A stretch of DNA of 64,000 nt, taken from Vandiemenella viatica (taxonomy: Eukaryota; Arthropoda; Insecta; Orthoptera; Morabidae). Within the stretch, counting starts at the first letter, position 1; each line of letters begins with the position of its first letter. The position numbers and the translations under genes were made by a program. Below, piece after piece: positions 54,723 through 64,000 of this stretch. The notes under the pieces are model-generated. The model ran no database searches and was not told where the DNA came from. It was given only the letters and a program-made list of their open reading frames with translations. The stretch lies in the NCBI GenBank assembly GCA_031002005.1, contig CM061920.1:49454610-49518609 (forward strand), in the 5' to 3' direction.

Positions 54723-56540
54723 GATACTGAATGGCAGAGAGGTCTGTAGTGTAAGTTAAATGATATAATTTTGATGTGAGGAGTTTGTTACTTGGAACAC
54801 ATGTTAATGATGATTTTTTTTTGTCAGTCTTGAGCCATGGGGGTTCTGTCCCACTTTTTCTTTGCCATGATTGGGCTGGTTGTTGTGTTGAGCTCGCTGT
54901 GTGCGTCTTTCTCTGTGTCTGTATGCGTAAGTATGGTGATACCTTCCTTAAACTCATTTATCTGGACGTATGAATTGCTGTTCCTCCCATATGTTTGTGC
55001 TTGTGTGGGGACATATGGGTTTGTGGGTGAGACCTAGTATGAATATGGAGGTTATGATATCCGTCTGATAGACAAGCGTCTATTGTAACTCATGGTACCT
55101 GGGTCACATGTTACTAAATGACAGAAAGGGTTGAGGTGTGGGAGAGATGTGGCTGTGATTTCAAACTTCACACATCCTGTAACTCTTCAGTTTGGATCTA
55201 GCATGTTCAGTCTCTTTCCTCCAGTTATGTGTGGTGATGAATGGAACTGTGTGAATGCATTGACATGTGTGTGTATATGTGTGTCTTTCTATGATTTTTG
55301 GCCAGTCATGGGTGTTCTGTACCACTTTTTCGTTGCCACGATTGGGCTAGTTGTTGAGTCGAGATCGCTGTAGGCATGGAAATGTACGTGTGTATGCGTC
55401 TCTATGTCTGTGTGTGTTTTTTTTGCGTAAATGTGGTGATACCTTCCTTTATCTCGTTTGTCTGGATGTATGATGTGCTGTTCCTGCACTTATGCTTGTG
55501 TGAGGTGACATATGGATTTGTGGGTGAGACCTAGTATGAATATGGGAGTTATGATATCTGTCTGATGACCAAGTGTCTACTGCTACTCGTGGTACATGGG
55601 GGGCACATGTTACTGAATGGCAGAAAAAGCTTAGGTGTGGGATAGACGTGTTGGTGCTGATGTGAACAGTTTTGTACCTAGCACACATGATACTGGATGG
55701 TAGTGAGGTCTGTAGTGTGAAATAAATGAGATGATGTTGATGTGAAGAGTATGGTGCCTGGAACATATGTTACTGATGATTTTTTGGTCAGTTATGAGCC
55801 ATGGGGGTTCTACCCCACTTTTTCGTCGCCATGATTGGGGCTGGTTGTTGTGTCTAGCTCGCTGAAGGCATGGAAATGTGAGTGTTTGTGCGTCTCTCTC
55901 TGTGTCTGTATGTGTAAATATGGTGATACCTTCTATAAACACGTCTGTCTGGACGAATGATTTTGCTGTCCCTCCACTTTGTTTGTGCTAGTGTATTGAG
56001 ATGTATGGATTTGTGGGTGAGATCTGATAGCCAAGTGTCTATTGCAACTCATGGTACCTGCGTCACTTTTTTACTGAATGGTAGAAAGTGTTGCGGTGTG
56101 GGAGAGACGTGTTGACGGTAAATATAATCAACTGGGGCGCGATGAACACTATTTATGGTAGTAAACACTTAGGTTTATGGTGAAAACATGTCATCTTTTG
56201 CACACCTTCTATCTCGCCAGGCTGATGATATGTAAGGAGACTTCTGTTTTTCAGCCAGTCATGAGGCAAGAGAGTACTACACCACTTTTTTGTTTCCATG
56301 ATTGGTACCGGTAGTTGTGTAGTCTTGGACATGTGTATCTGCGTCTCTCTTTGTGCATGTAAGCGTAAGTAACTCGTCTGTCTGATGATTTTTGTAATGA
56401 TAGTTCTGTCCAGTTAATCAGTTGTAACGACAATTCTGCGCCCACTTCATCGTTTCCGTGATGCTTGCTGTTAGTTCTGTCGACCTTGCTGTATGCATGT
56501 ACAAGTGTGTGCGTGTGTCATTCCTCTGTGGATTTGAGTC
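54000..56540 (+). repeat. Degenerate tandem array, unit about 480 bp
   Basis: A block TGAGCCATGGGGGTTCTGTCC, CCATGATTGGGCTGGTTGTT and GTCTCTCTCTGTGTCTGTATG recurs near 54825, 55305, 55790 and 56262 (spacings 480, 485, 472). Each is followed by GTGGTGATACCTTC, GTCTGTCTGGACG, then GGGTGAGACCTAGTATGAA, GATGACCAAGTGTCTA and GTTACTGAATGGCAGAAA. More diverged units extend left to about 54000. It is rich in TG/GT. The short ORFs in it are chance products. Confidence 0.75.
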
Positions 56541-56689
56541 TAAAATATATGGTTATAGAATTATCAACGTGTGCTTCTAACCATTGTTTCAGGGCTTAGA
56601 CAATCTCCCATTTCGATGTGCTCTTTACAGTTTACTGCCGTTTGTGTTGGCATGTGAATTTTGATTCTCACTACATAAAAATCATTTAA

Positions 56690-56930
56690 CAGAGAGGGGT
56701 GATGTACCAGAGAAGCGAAGGACTTGGGTACAAACCCACAGTCAGACCATTGCTTGTGTGGTGTAGTATGGATGTCATTGGAAGATAGGAAGAGTGTTGA
56801 GGGGCTGTAGGTGGCGTATAATGCTGTTAGAATGGATATTGGTGGAATAATTCTGAGTGGTGTATGGAGCCTAAGTTGACCATGACCACAATCTCGCACT
56901 AGACTTTAGGTGATGAGGCCTGAGTGGATA
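56690..56930 (+). mobile_element. CR1-like LINE fragment
   Basis: LGYKPTVRPLLVWCSMDV-like sequence (compare GCKTLVRPLLEYGSVVWD) at 56720, and DHDHNLALDFR at 56880. Same family as 8045-9500, with internal loss. Confidence 0.6.
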
Positions 56931-57399
56931 AAATATCTAAACACCCACTTTGACCTAACAATTTACGACAGTTCAAGTGTGAGCACTATCTTAGGCGTAA
57001 TAGAACCTATGGTGACGTTTTGGATACTTGTCGATGTGTGGGGATCTTCTATGAAAATGTGGGTTATGATGTCTGTTTGATGACCAAGAAACTATCAGTT
57101 AGCTAAGAGCATTATGATAACTCTATCGTGGTTACTTGAACAAAGCATGCAATTACAAACAAATGTCACACTTGGCCCTGAATCCGAAGGTTGGCGTTAG
57201 ATGGGAACATTTTAAACCGAATGGAGAACTCTCCTGGGTCCTGATTTATTGAAAAATAATTTCCTGGAAAAGGGGAGAATTTTCCTGGAAAACTGCAGTA
57301 GAACCACCTTAAATGAACATTTTGGTACCTGGCTACTGATTAGCAGAAGACTTTGTGAATTTTGAATTTTTGGTTTACTTTAACGCACGAACAGAAGGT

Positions 57400-57610
57400 A
57401 ACCCTGTCTGTAACTGATCAGGGGTTGGATTGGGAATCATTGGAAAACAGAAGGTGGTTTGAGGAAGTGCTGGGCGTATGTTGGCGATGAGGCTAGGGGT
57501 GGATCTTGGTGAAAGAATTAGGAATAGAATATCAGTAGAAGCTGGCACTGGATTTCTTCTATAAGGGAGTATCTCCACCTTGGTCACAGGCGATGGTATC
57601 AGGCATGTTC
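57400..57610 (+). mobile_element. CR1-like LINE fragment
   Basis: GLDWESLENRRWFEEVLGVC (57423; compare ELEWDSLQDRRRMRRVMGVY) and KLALDFFYKG (57540). Confidence 0.6.
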
Positions 57611-57835
57611 AGTGCTTAGCATTGCCTTAGCGTGACTCGATTTTTATCACATAGGACTGGCGTACTTCGATTCGACAGGGGTGAAATTAGTAAGATTAAC
57701 AGACGTATTTCGTTCCTGGAACATACGTGCTGTGCTGTAAAATACAGTTAAAGGTGGGTATATCTCTCTGTTTCTAGTCAATCACTGATGTGTCACAAGG
57801 GATTGATTGGAATTTTAGACAAAGTGCAGCTAAGG

Positions 57836-58045
57836 ACACTCAATTTGTGATTGCTTACGAAAGCATAACAGAATTGATACATAGATTGGTCTGGATAGAC
57901 AGATGATATACGTTTCGAGTTTGATGGCAAAAATTATGAGTGTGATTAAATATTTTATACCAATGGCAGCAGAGATAATATTAGGGAAATAAGGTGTCGC
58001 ACTGATGCTAATATGAATTCTTTCTTCCCTCGTTCCCATGGTTTT
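57836..58045 (+). mobile_element. Fragment of the 62-64 kb LINE family
   Basis: YESITELIHRLVWID-like sequence from 57858 and GTGTCGCACTGATGCTAATATGAATTC near 57990, matching the - strand of 62480-62690 with an internal gap. Confidence 0.65.
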
Positions 58046-58175
58046 CCCTACCTTCGTCGGTGAATGTCTCTCGGTTTCAATGAAAGGATTTCACCATTGA
58101 TGGGTTTTTGACGCTACGAATTTTGAAAGGAATAGCGTATGTGTGGTATTGCTATACTTTATCACAATAATTTCA

Positions 58176-58375
58176 TTTTTTAAACTTTTTAACGTCTCTC
58201 TAACAACGTGGCCTTTTGAGATGGGGAAAGGATGGGGAGCAAGGAATGGGAAGGAATTCAGCCCTTTTGAAGGAAGCATCCCGGCATTCACCTGGAGTGA
58301 TTTGTGGAAATCATGGAAAACCCAAATCTGGATGCCCGGAACCGCCGTCCTCTCAAATGCGAGGCCAGAACGCTA
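58176..58375 (-). mobile_element. tRNA-derived SINE, head-truncated
   Basis: The same body as 18729-18975 read on the -: AACGCTAGCG-side region, CGCATT, TGGATGCCC, CCATGATTTCCACAAATC, GGTGAATGCCGGGATGC, GGCCACGTTGTTAGAG. The tRNA-like head stops at TTTAGCG and is replaced by a flank also present at 59731. Confidence 0.85.
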
Positions 58376-58409
58376 AATAATTTCATGAAAACAGGTACAC
58401 ATACTCTCT

Positions 58410-58490
58410 AGGCGTGGATATATTAGAGAAATAAGGTGTCATACTGATGCTTATATGAATTCTTTCTTCCCTCGTTGCATTCCATGGTCA
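58410..58490 (+). mobile_element. Fragment of the 62-64 kb LINE family
   Basis: TTAGAGAAATAAGGTGTCATAC and GATGCTTATATGAATTC, then TTCTTTCTTCCCTCG: the segment just before the ORF end in that family. Confidence 0.6.
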
Positions 58491-58559
58491 AATTGGAAAC
58501 TTTGATTTTTTCTAGCCTTGGTGTGGGAAAGGCTTTGTTAACCATGTCACAAGTATTTT

Positions 58560-58880
58560 CATGTGGGGCTCTTGTCCAAAGACTGAGTCTGTAGGGATGA
58601 GAAATAAGCTTGAAAAAATTACAGGCTGATTGGTTTGACATCAGTGGAGAGATTAACATGTAATCACTTCAGAAATGTCTGTAGGTAAAGAAACTGGATT
58701 TCACATCTGCAACTTTGCATTAGGCAATGATATTCATGTGAATCTAATTTAGTGGGCATTTTTCAGATAAAATGGGCAGGGAAGTTAATGCCATAGCAAT
58801 AGGATAGAAATACACAAAGTTCATCGAGGTTGCAGACACATCCATGAGGAAATCACTTCTTTGAGTTTAAAACATTAGTT
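58560..58880 (+). mobile_element. CR1-like LINE RT fragment
   Basis: KNYRLIGLTSVERLTCNHFR at 58616 (compare NYRPISLTSVVGKLMKRLIC) then a decayed YSCESNLVGIFQ-like block near 58730. Same family as 8045-9500. Confidence 0.65.
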
Positions 58881-59565
58881 GGATTCTCGCTTTGTTTCAT
58901 TGCACATAATTTAATATATTAAAATAATGGGGGTGACAGAAATTCGCGAGTTATCATTAACGATTAATTATATTGGAATCCCCACTGTACTGACGCTTAT
59001 TTCCTCTTGTTATTCGCACAGAGTTATTTTTTGTGCAAAGCACCCTCTGCCAAATTCGAATATCAGAACTGCATTGTATAGATGTGAATTTGAGCTATGT
59101 CAGGACATTCCATGGTTCATTATCACGTTTTAAACGTAAAAGTTACGCTTTCACATGGTCTATTTTTTAATTAAATACAAAGACTCAAGCAGTTTATCTG
59201 TTCACCCAGAATGAAAACAAAATTTTCGATTTTCGTTTTGAAAACACGAGTGATTGGGCTACCATAAAAACTGTTTCCTAGATTTGTACTATGAAAACTG
59301 ACATATAATAATTATTCTCATCTCGTAATAATTTCTTCTTGAACCGAAGTGAATGCTGAAATATTTCTATGTATCCCGCTGGGGCGGTTTTGCAGTGCAA
59401 TAAGCATATGGCGCAACCTGAATTCCTTATCGATAGCAGGACACCTGAACAAATGCATACGAAATTCGCTGCAAGCCTGAGACTCTGTACAAAATTCTGC
59501 AATCATACGAACGCTGTGTTGGACGCCCTAGAAACGGGATACTATGCACATCGGCAGTCGATTTT

Positions 59566-59740
59566 TTTTTTTTTTAACGTCTCTCTAACAACGTGGTCTT
59601 TAGAGACGGGAAAGGAATTCGGTCATGGCCTTTTGAAGGTAGCATCCCCGGCATTCACTTGGAGTGATTTTGGGAAACCATGGATGCCTGGATGGGGATT
59701 CAAACCTCCGTCCTCCCGAATGCGAGGCAAGAACGCTAAA
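59566..59740 (-). mobile_element. tRNA-derived SINE, head-truncated
   Basis: The body as in 18729-18975 on the -, with a poly-A tail (T14 at 59562-59575 on +). It ends at TTTAGCG next to a 35-bp flank identical to that of the copy at 58176. Confidence 0.85.
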
Positions 59741-59985
59741 TAATTTCATGAAAACAGGTACACATAGAATTTATATCTGGAGTTTATGACGGTTTTTTTT
59801 CCCCATATCGAACGTTAAAAGGAAACATTTATGCCCCCAACGCTACCGATGTCTGTTCACGTAATATCCGTTGATGTGGACTTTTTTTTTGTTTTTAGTA
59901 AAATTGCGTAAAGGTGGAATTGGTATACGCAACACACGATGACCACTAGGAACTAAAGTGATAGACGAATCCATAGTTTTGTCGC

Positions 59986-60336
59986 CGCGATACAACTTGT
60001 CTGACGTCCGCATTCCAGTACAGGGATGAGGAAATAGTTGCAGGCCAGAGCAGTGACAAATATTTGTCGGAGACCAAAATGATACATGCCGCGCCACCTA
60101 CCAGTGAGCCAAAGAACTAACGGGGGCTGCCATCTACCAGCGGATCTGTGAACTAACGGTCCAGCGCAAGCCCGACTGCTGCTGCCATCTGGGCGGGCGG
60201 TCGAGGAACTAACGGCGGCCATCTTGGCCGGCCAAACGGGGGGCGGCCATCTTGTGACGTCATACGACGGTGCTGCCACCTGGCGGTGCGCTTGAGTCGC
60301 CTTAGTATACCTACTAGTGACAAAACATGTATCGCG
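59986..60336. repeat. GC-rich MITE-like element
   Basis: The ends 59986-60001 (CGCGATACAACTTGTC) and 60319-60336 (inverse of CGCGATACATGTTTTGTC) are inverted. The 351-bp interior is much GC-richer than its surroundings and has three imperfect repeats of AACTAACGG...GCCATCT about 45-60 bp apart (60115, 60150, 60205). No ORF. Confidence 0.45.
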
Positions 60337-62340
60337 ATATGAACTACTTCCAGCTATTCCCAATTAAGCATAAGATGTATGGTTACAAGATAACTATTTT
60401 TATTCTGGTCTAGGCCGCATTTCAACCTAACCACAAGTGGTAATAATAAAACTGAAATATCCATTCTGCATGTCCACCATGTAATTAATTGTGGCTTTGG
60501 CAGAATTAATTTTTGTTCTAGGCTGCATCCTAACCCAATCCCCTCAATTTGGAGACAGTATATCCCGATAACTAAGCAAGATATCAAAAAAATTTATTCT
60601 TTATTTTCGATTTGTCTCGTCGTGTTACATAATAATCCATCACCAGATTGCGACGTCACGTTTATCCTAGAGTCCCCTTGAGGTTTTTGTACATATTCCC
60701 CGTCTGTAAGGATAGGTAATACGGCGACCACACCTCCCCACTCCTCCTCCGCCCGGCGTCACTTCAATGCGGGGTGAAGGTCCCTTGCGTCGTCTCAATA
60801 TATTTCTTTCCTCCACGAATGGAGTAGCTATGCCAGGGATGGCGAACCAATGACAGGCGTGCCGATGGTGGTACGCGACCAAATAATTTTGGCACGGCAT
60901 TAATTATGTTGGTACCTAATCGATATCAGTAATTTATTTTTTAGTCTATATAATTTAAGATAATAGTATCAAAGTAACTACCGGTACCGGACTGCGCAAA
61001 TATGTAGATTTCGAGCGAATTTCTGACCAAGTGAGCGAGCGCAGGCGGCGGGAGGTGCGCCAAGGCTGGCCGTCCAGTGGTCGCGTATTCGTGCGAGTAC
61101 GCCTGTATACGCGCGAACAGATCGCTCGAATCCAAATACAGGGAATGTTCACGCGAAGGTTTTTCAAATTGCAAAGGCACCGACAGACCGTTTTTTTAAA
61201 AAGCTCCAACAATCACGTAAACAATGCTAATCACCAAAACAATTAAAACTTATACCAAATTACTTAAAATCATTAGGAAACGTTTTTAAATGAAAATAGA
61301 AAATACATACAAGCACATAACAGCATATTTACGAAACAAAACACTTCTAAACATTTTGGCCCACATAGCAGTTTTAATTACAGTCTTCTAATATTCCATG
61401 CATTCCATTGGTTTTAAAGAATTCACAACAATCATTCAGTTTTTTAAACCATTTTAATTCATCAAAATACAACACGTCCATGTAATAATTATACAAATTT
61501 CCAATCAAGTTCTTTGCTTTTCTCTCAAACACACATTCAATTTATTACGCGGATATAATGGCGTAGTTCGTTTCTCCTAGTTTATATAAGGTCACTAGTT
61601 TACTCGTATTTAGCTGGAAATTGTTTCAGCCGCCTTTTCGAATTACTTTTTTGTGTCCTATTTTTAAGAAATTATTTTTCTATATTTTTAAGTATACCAG
61701 CATATTTTCAAGATTTAATTAGCTAATACGTTATAAGACTAAAATGAATTTTTAATTCATTTCCTTAGGTGAAGATCCTCTGACTCGCTTCCTCCATTTA
61801 CTATAAATATTTTTGGAATAAACTAAAAAGCAGAAAAATTACGAACACATTATTTCTCTTTTGAATTGGTAAAAATAAGTATCAGCTTTTGAAAACATGT
61901 GTCCTATTGCAGTTATGTGCATATATTATCCTCAATATAATTAAAATCTCTATTGTTTATATTTTTTAAAAAAAAACTCGTGTCATTATTTTACACCAGT
62001 TTTTCTAAGTAGACCGTGTCGCAAATGATAGTATGTATGAATGGAAACTTTGCCTTTCTAGAGCCTAAACAAAGAAATTAACTTTTATTTTCATAATTAA
62101 GAAGTGAATAAATATGTATTAAGGAATTATTGTTCTATTTTCTTTTATTATATTCACTGACATCAGAAAGAAATGGAATGGGTTGCGGGGTACAATGGAG
62201 AACTGACGAAAGAGTCACGCGAATCTGCTTTCAGTGGATGGGGTGCCATCGCGCCGATTCAGTTCACGCGAATACAGGCGTTGACTGCTTCTATATATCA
62301 CGTATAATTCTTGTAGTTTTAAAACTAATGTCTTTAAAAC
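60337..62340. other. Non-coding sequence
   Basis: No gene recognised. At 60834 CAGGGATGGCGAACC resembles a hAT-type terminal inverted repeat, but no second end was found. A GC-rich patch lies at 61020-61110. Confidence 0.35.
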
Positions 62341-62344
62341 AGCT

Positions 62345-64000
62345 GCCTGTTTACATCTACATCTACATCTACATCCATACTCTGCGAATCACAAACATTG
62401 TGGGTGGCAGAGGGTGCTAAGCACCAATCCTAAACCCGCCCATTCCAATCCCGAATAGTGCGAGGAAAGAAGGAATACATATAAGTATCAGTACGGCATC
62501 TTATTTCTCTAATCTTATCCCTCCGGTCATTGCGACCTAAATAGGTTGGCGGAAGAAGTATTTCATTGCACTCTAAATTTAAATTTTTTCGCATATTCTC
62601 CAATAAATTAGAACGCAAGCTACGTCGTCTGTCTTCCAAACTATCCCAGCCCAATCTATGTATCAATTCTGTGACGCTTTCATAAGGGCTGTAACAACAA
62701 GTCACGAATCTAGCGGCTCTCCTCTGCACCCTCTCAACTGAGTCAATCAGAACCTTGCGATACGGATCCCAAACCCCACAACAGTAATCCAGATGCGGAC
62801 GCACTAGTGTTTTATACGCTATCTCCTTTGTTTGAGCATTACAATTCCTCAAAATACGACCTATGAATCGTAATTTAGAATTGGCCTTGCCTACGACGGA
62901 AGTTATGTGCATGTCCCATTTCATGTTGCTTTGTACTATCACCCCCAGATACTTCACGGAATCAACCGTGTCAACAGGTGAATTGTTTATTTTGTACTCG
63001 TGAACAACCTGATTCTTCTTGTTACTTATCCGCATTGCCTTGCACTTTTTGCAATTAAGTGTAAGCTGCCATTTACGGCACCAATCGAAAATAGCATCCA
63101 AATCACGCTGAATTTCCAAGCAGTCGTCGGAGCACCTTATTTCCCTATAGATAACCGCATCGTCGGCAAACAATCGCAACCAGCATTTGACGTTGTCACC
63201 TAGATCGTTTATAAATATTAAGAAAAGAAGTGGACCTATTACACTTCCCTGAGGAACGCCCGAAGTAACATTTATCTTAGAAGAGGCTTCCCCGTCAACA
63301 ACGATATATTGTTTTCGACCAGTTAGAAAATCACGTATCCACTCGCAAATCTGAGCCGAAATACCGTAAGCTCGAATCTTCGCTAAAAGTCGGTTGTGTG
63401 GCACAGAATCAAATGCTTTCTGAAAATCCAAAAAAACCGCATCAACTTGCGAACCTGCATCGATAACTTTCATTATGTCGTGGGAAAATAGGGCCAATTG
63501 TGTTTCACACGATCGCTTCTTCCGAAATCCGTGTTGACATGGTGTAAGTAACTCGTTCTCATCTAGAAACTTCATTATGTTCGAGCATATGACATGTTCC
63601 AGAATTCTGCTGCAGACCGATGTTAGAGATATGGGTCGATAATTCCTAGGATCACTCCGATCTCCTTTCTTAAAAACGGGAATTACCTGGGCTATTTTCC
63701 AGCTAGAAGGTACTTTTCTCTCTTCTAGTGATTTACGAAATATATCTGACAGAAATGGTTCAATATCCTCCGCGTATTCAGAAAATACTCTTACCGGTAT
63801 ACCATCGGGACCCGGCGCTTTACCCCACTTCAGGAGTTTTAATTGCTTTACAATTCCTACGCTATCAATTTCTATCGGATCCATCTCTAATTCCACACGA
63901 TGTGGTAAAGTGGGGACGTTTTCCAAGTTTTCTTGCGTGAATGAATTTTTGAATTCGGCGTTAAATAAGGTAGCCTTGTCGCGGCTGTCTTCAACCTCCC
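62345..64000 (-). CDS. CR1-type LINE, intact ORF2 reverse transcriptase (continues past window)
   Basis: An uninterrupted frame from the window edge to the TAG at 62430, at least 523 codons. The ATG at 63926 is internal, since the frame stays open to 64000. Read from right: KWGKAPGPDGIPVRVFSEY, VIPVFKKGDRSDPRNYRPIS, CQHGFRKKRSCETQLALF, motif A VDAVFLDFQKAFDSVPHN, motif B SGVPQGSVIGPLLFLIFIND, motif C LRLFADDAVIY, VKYLGVIVQSNMKWDMHI, LVRPHLDYCCGVWDPY, RVQRRAARFVTCCYSPYESV, LGWDSLEDRRRSLRS and FFPRTIRDWNGRV. All catalytic aspartates are present. The 3' UTR is short and ends in (GATGTA)n at 62345-62375. It is the only LINE here that looks potentially functional; its endonuclease would lie beyond the edge. 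Confidence 0.93.

Noticed and set aside
55131..55942. Cluster of short Ser/Thr/His-rich ORFs on both strands
   Set aside because: They are products of the low-complexity TG-rich tandem repeat, not genes.
54590..57090. Several CTGATGA occurrences in the ~480-bp tandem repeat and just beyond it
   Set aside because: All continue as CTGATGACC or CTGATGATT without stem II or GAAA; they are part of the repeat unit.
60834..60900. hAT transposon
   Set aside because: One end resembles a hAT terminal repeat (CAGGGATGGCGAACC), but no opposite end, duplication or transposase was found.

Overview
The window is eukaryotic, from a large, repeat-rich, AT-rich arthropod genome. Its two conserved genes have spliced exons with GT/AG borders and very long introns, and most of the DNA between the exons is transposable elements. 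The repeat types are a tRNA-derived SINE, Jockey-, CR1- and RTE-like LINEs, Penelope-like elements, and mariner, Tigger and piggyBac DNA transposons. Several resemble families I associate with insects such as locusts and other Polyneoptera. That placement is inference and could be wrong; a chelicerate or hemipteran is not excluded.

Host genes. The 3' end of the trifunctional purine gene GART, covering the glycinamide ribonucleotide formyltransferase domain, lies on the + strand in four exons (4323-4465, 4748-4870, 16088-16345, 34144-34335). Convergent to it on the - strand are the last three visible exons of a DNAJC28-like gene (45464-45666, 45174-45318, 39432-39839). A possible first exon of a THAP-domain protein lies at 53299-53369. 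I recognise no other host gene.

Repeat layout. 0-2.8 kb: a Penelope (PLE) fragment, LINE scraps and a gag-like remnant. 5-11 kb: an inverted-repeat element with hammerhead-like motifs, an RTE-like LINE split by a solo LTR, and two more LINEs. 13-15.8 kb: a diverged tandem repeat. 17.5-24.6 kb: one Jockey-type LINE broken by a SINE, an LTR and a 3-kb satellite/foldback insertion. 24.5-33.1 kb: a dense cluster of Penelope-like elements, RTE-like LINE pieces and a mariner deletion derivative, many ending at (TA)n tracts. 37-43 kb: further hammerhead-like elements. 45.9-49.9 kb: a LINE interrupted by a Tigger/pogo element and followed by a piggyBac derivative. 50-59.8 kb: LINE and SINE scraps and a degenerate tandem repeat of about 480 bp. 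62.3 kb to the window end: an intact LINE reverse-transcriptase ORF.

Most interesting signal. At least five short motifs match the catalytic core of a type I hammerhead ribozyme (CUGANGA, a base-paired stem II, GAA), and several more are decayed. In nearly all of them GAA is followed by a 4-base self-complementary tetramer (ACGU, AGCU, AUAU or AAUU) and then C or U. That is the arrangement expected of hammerheads with a loopless helix III that would have to work as dimers. Some sit at Penelope termini; others sit in short, apparently non-coding inverted-repeat elements inside the GART-DNAJC28 locus.
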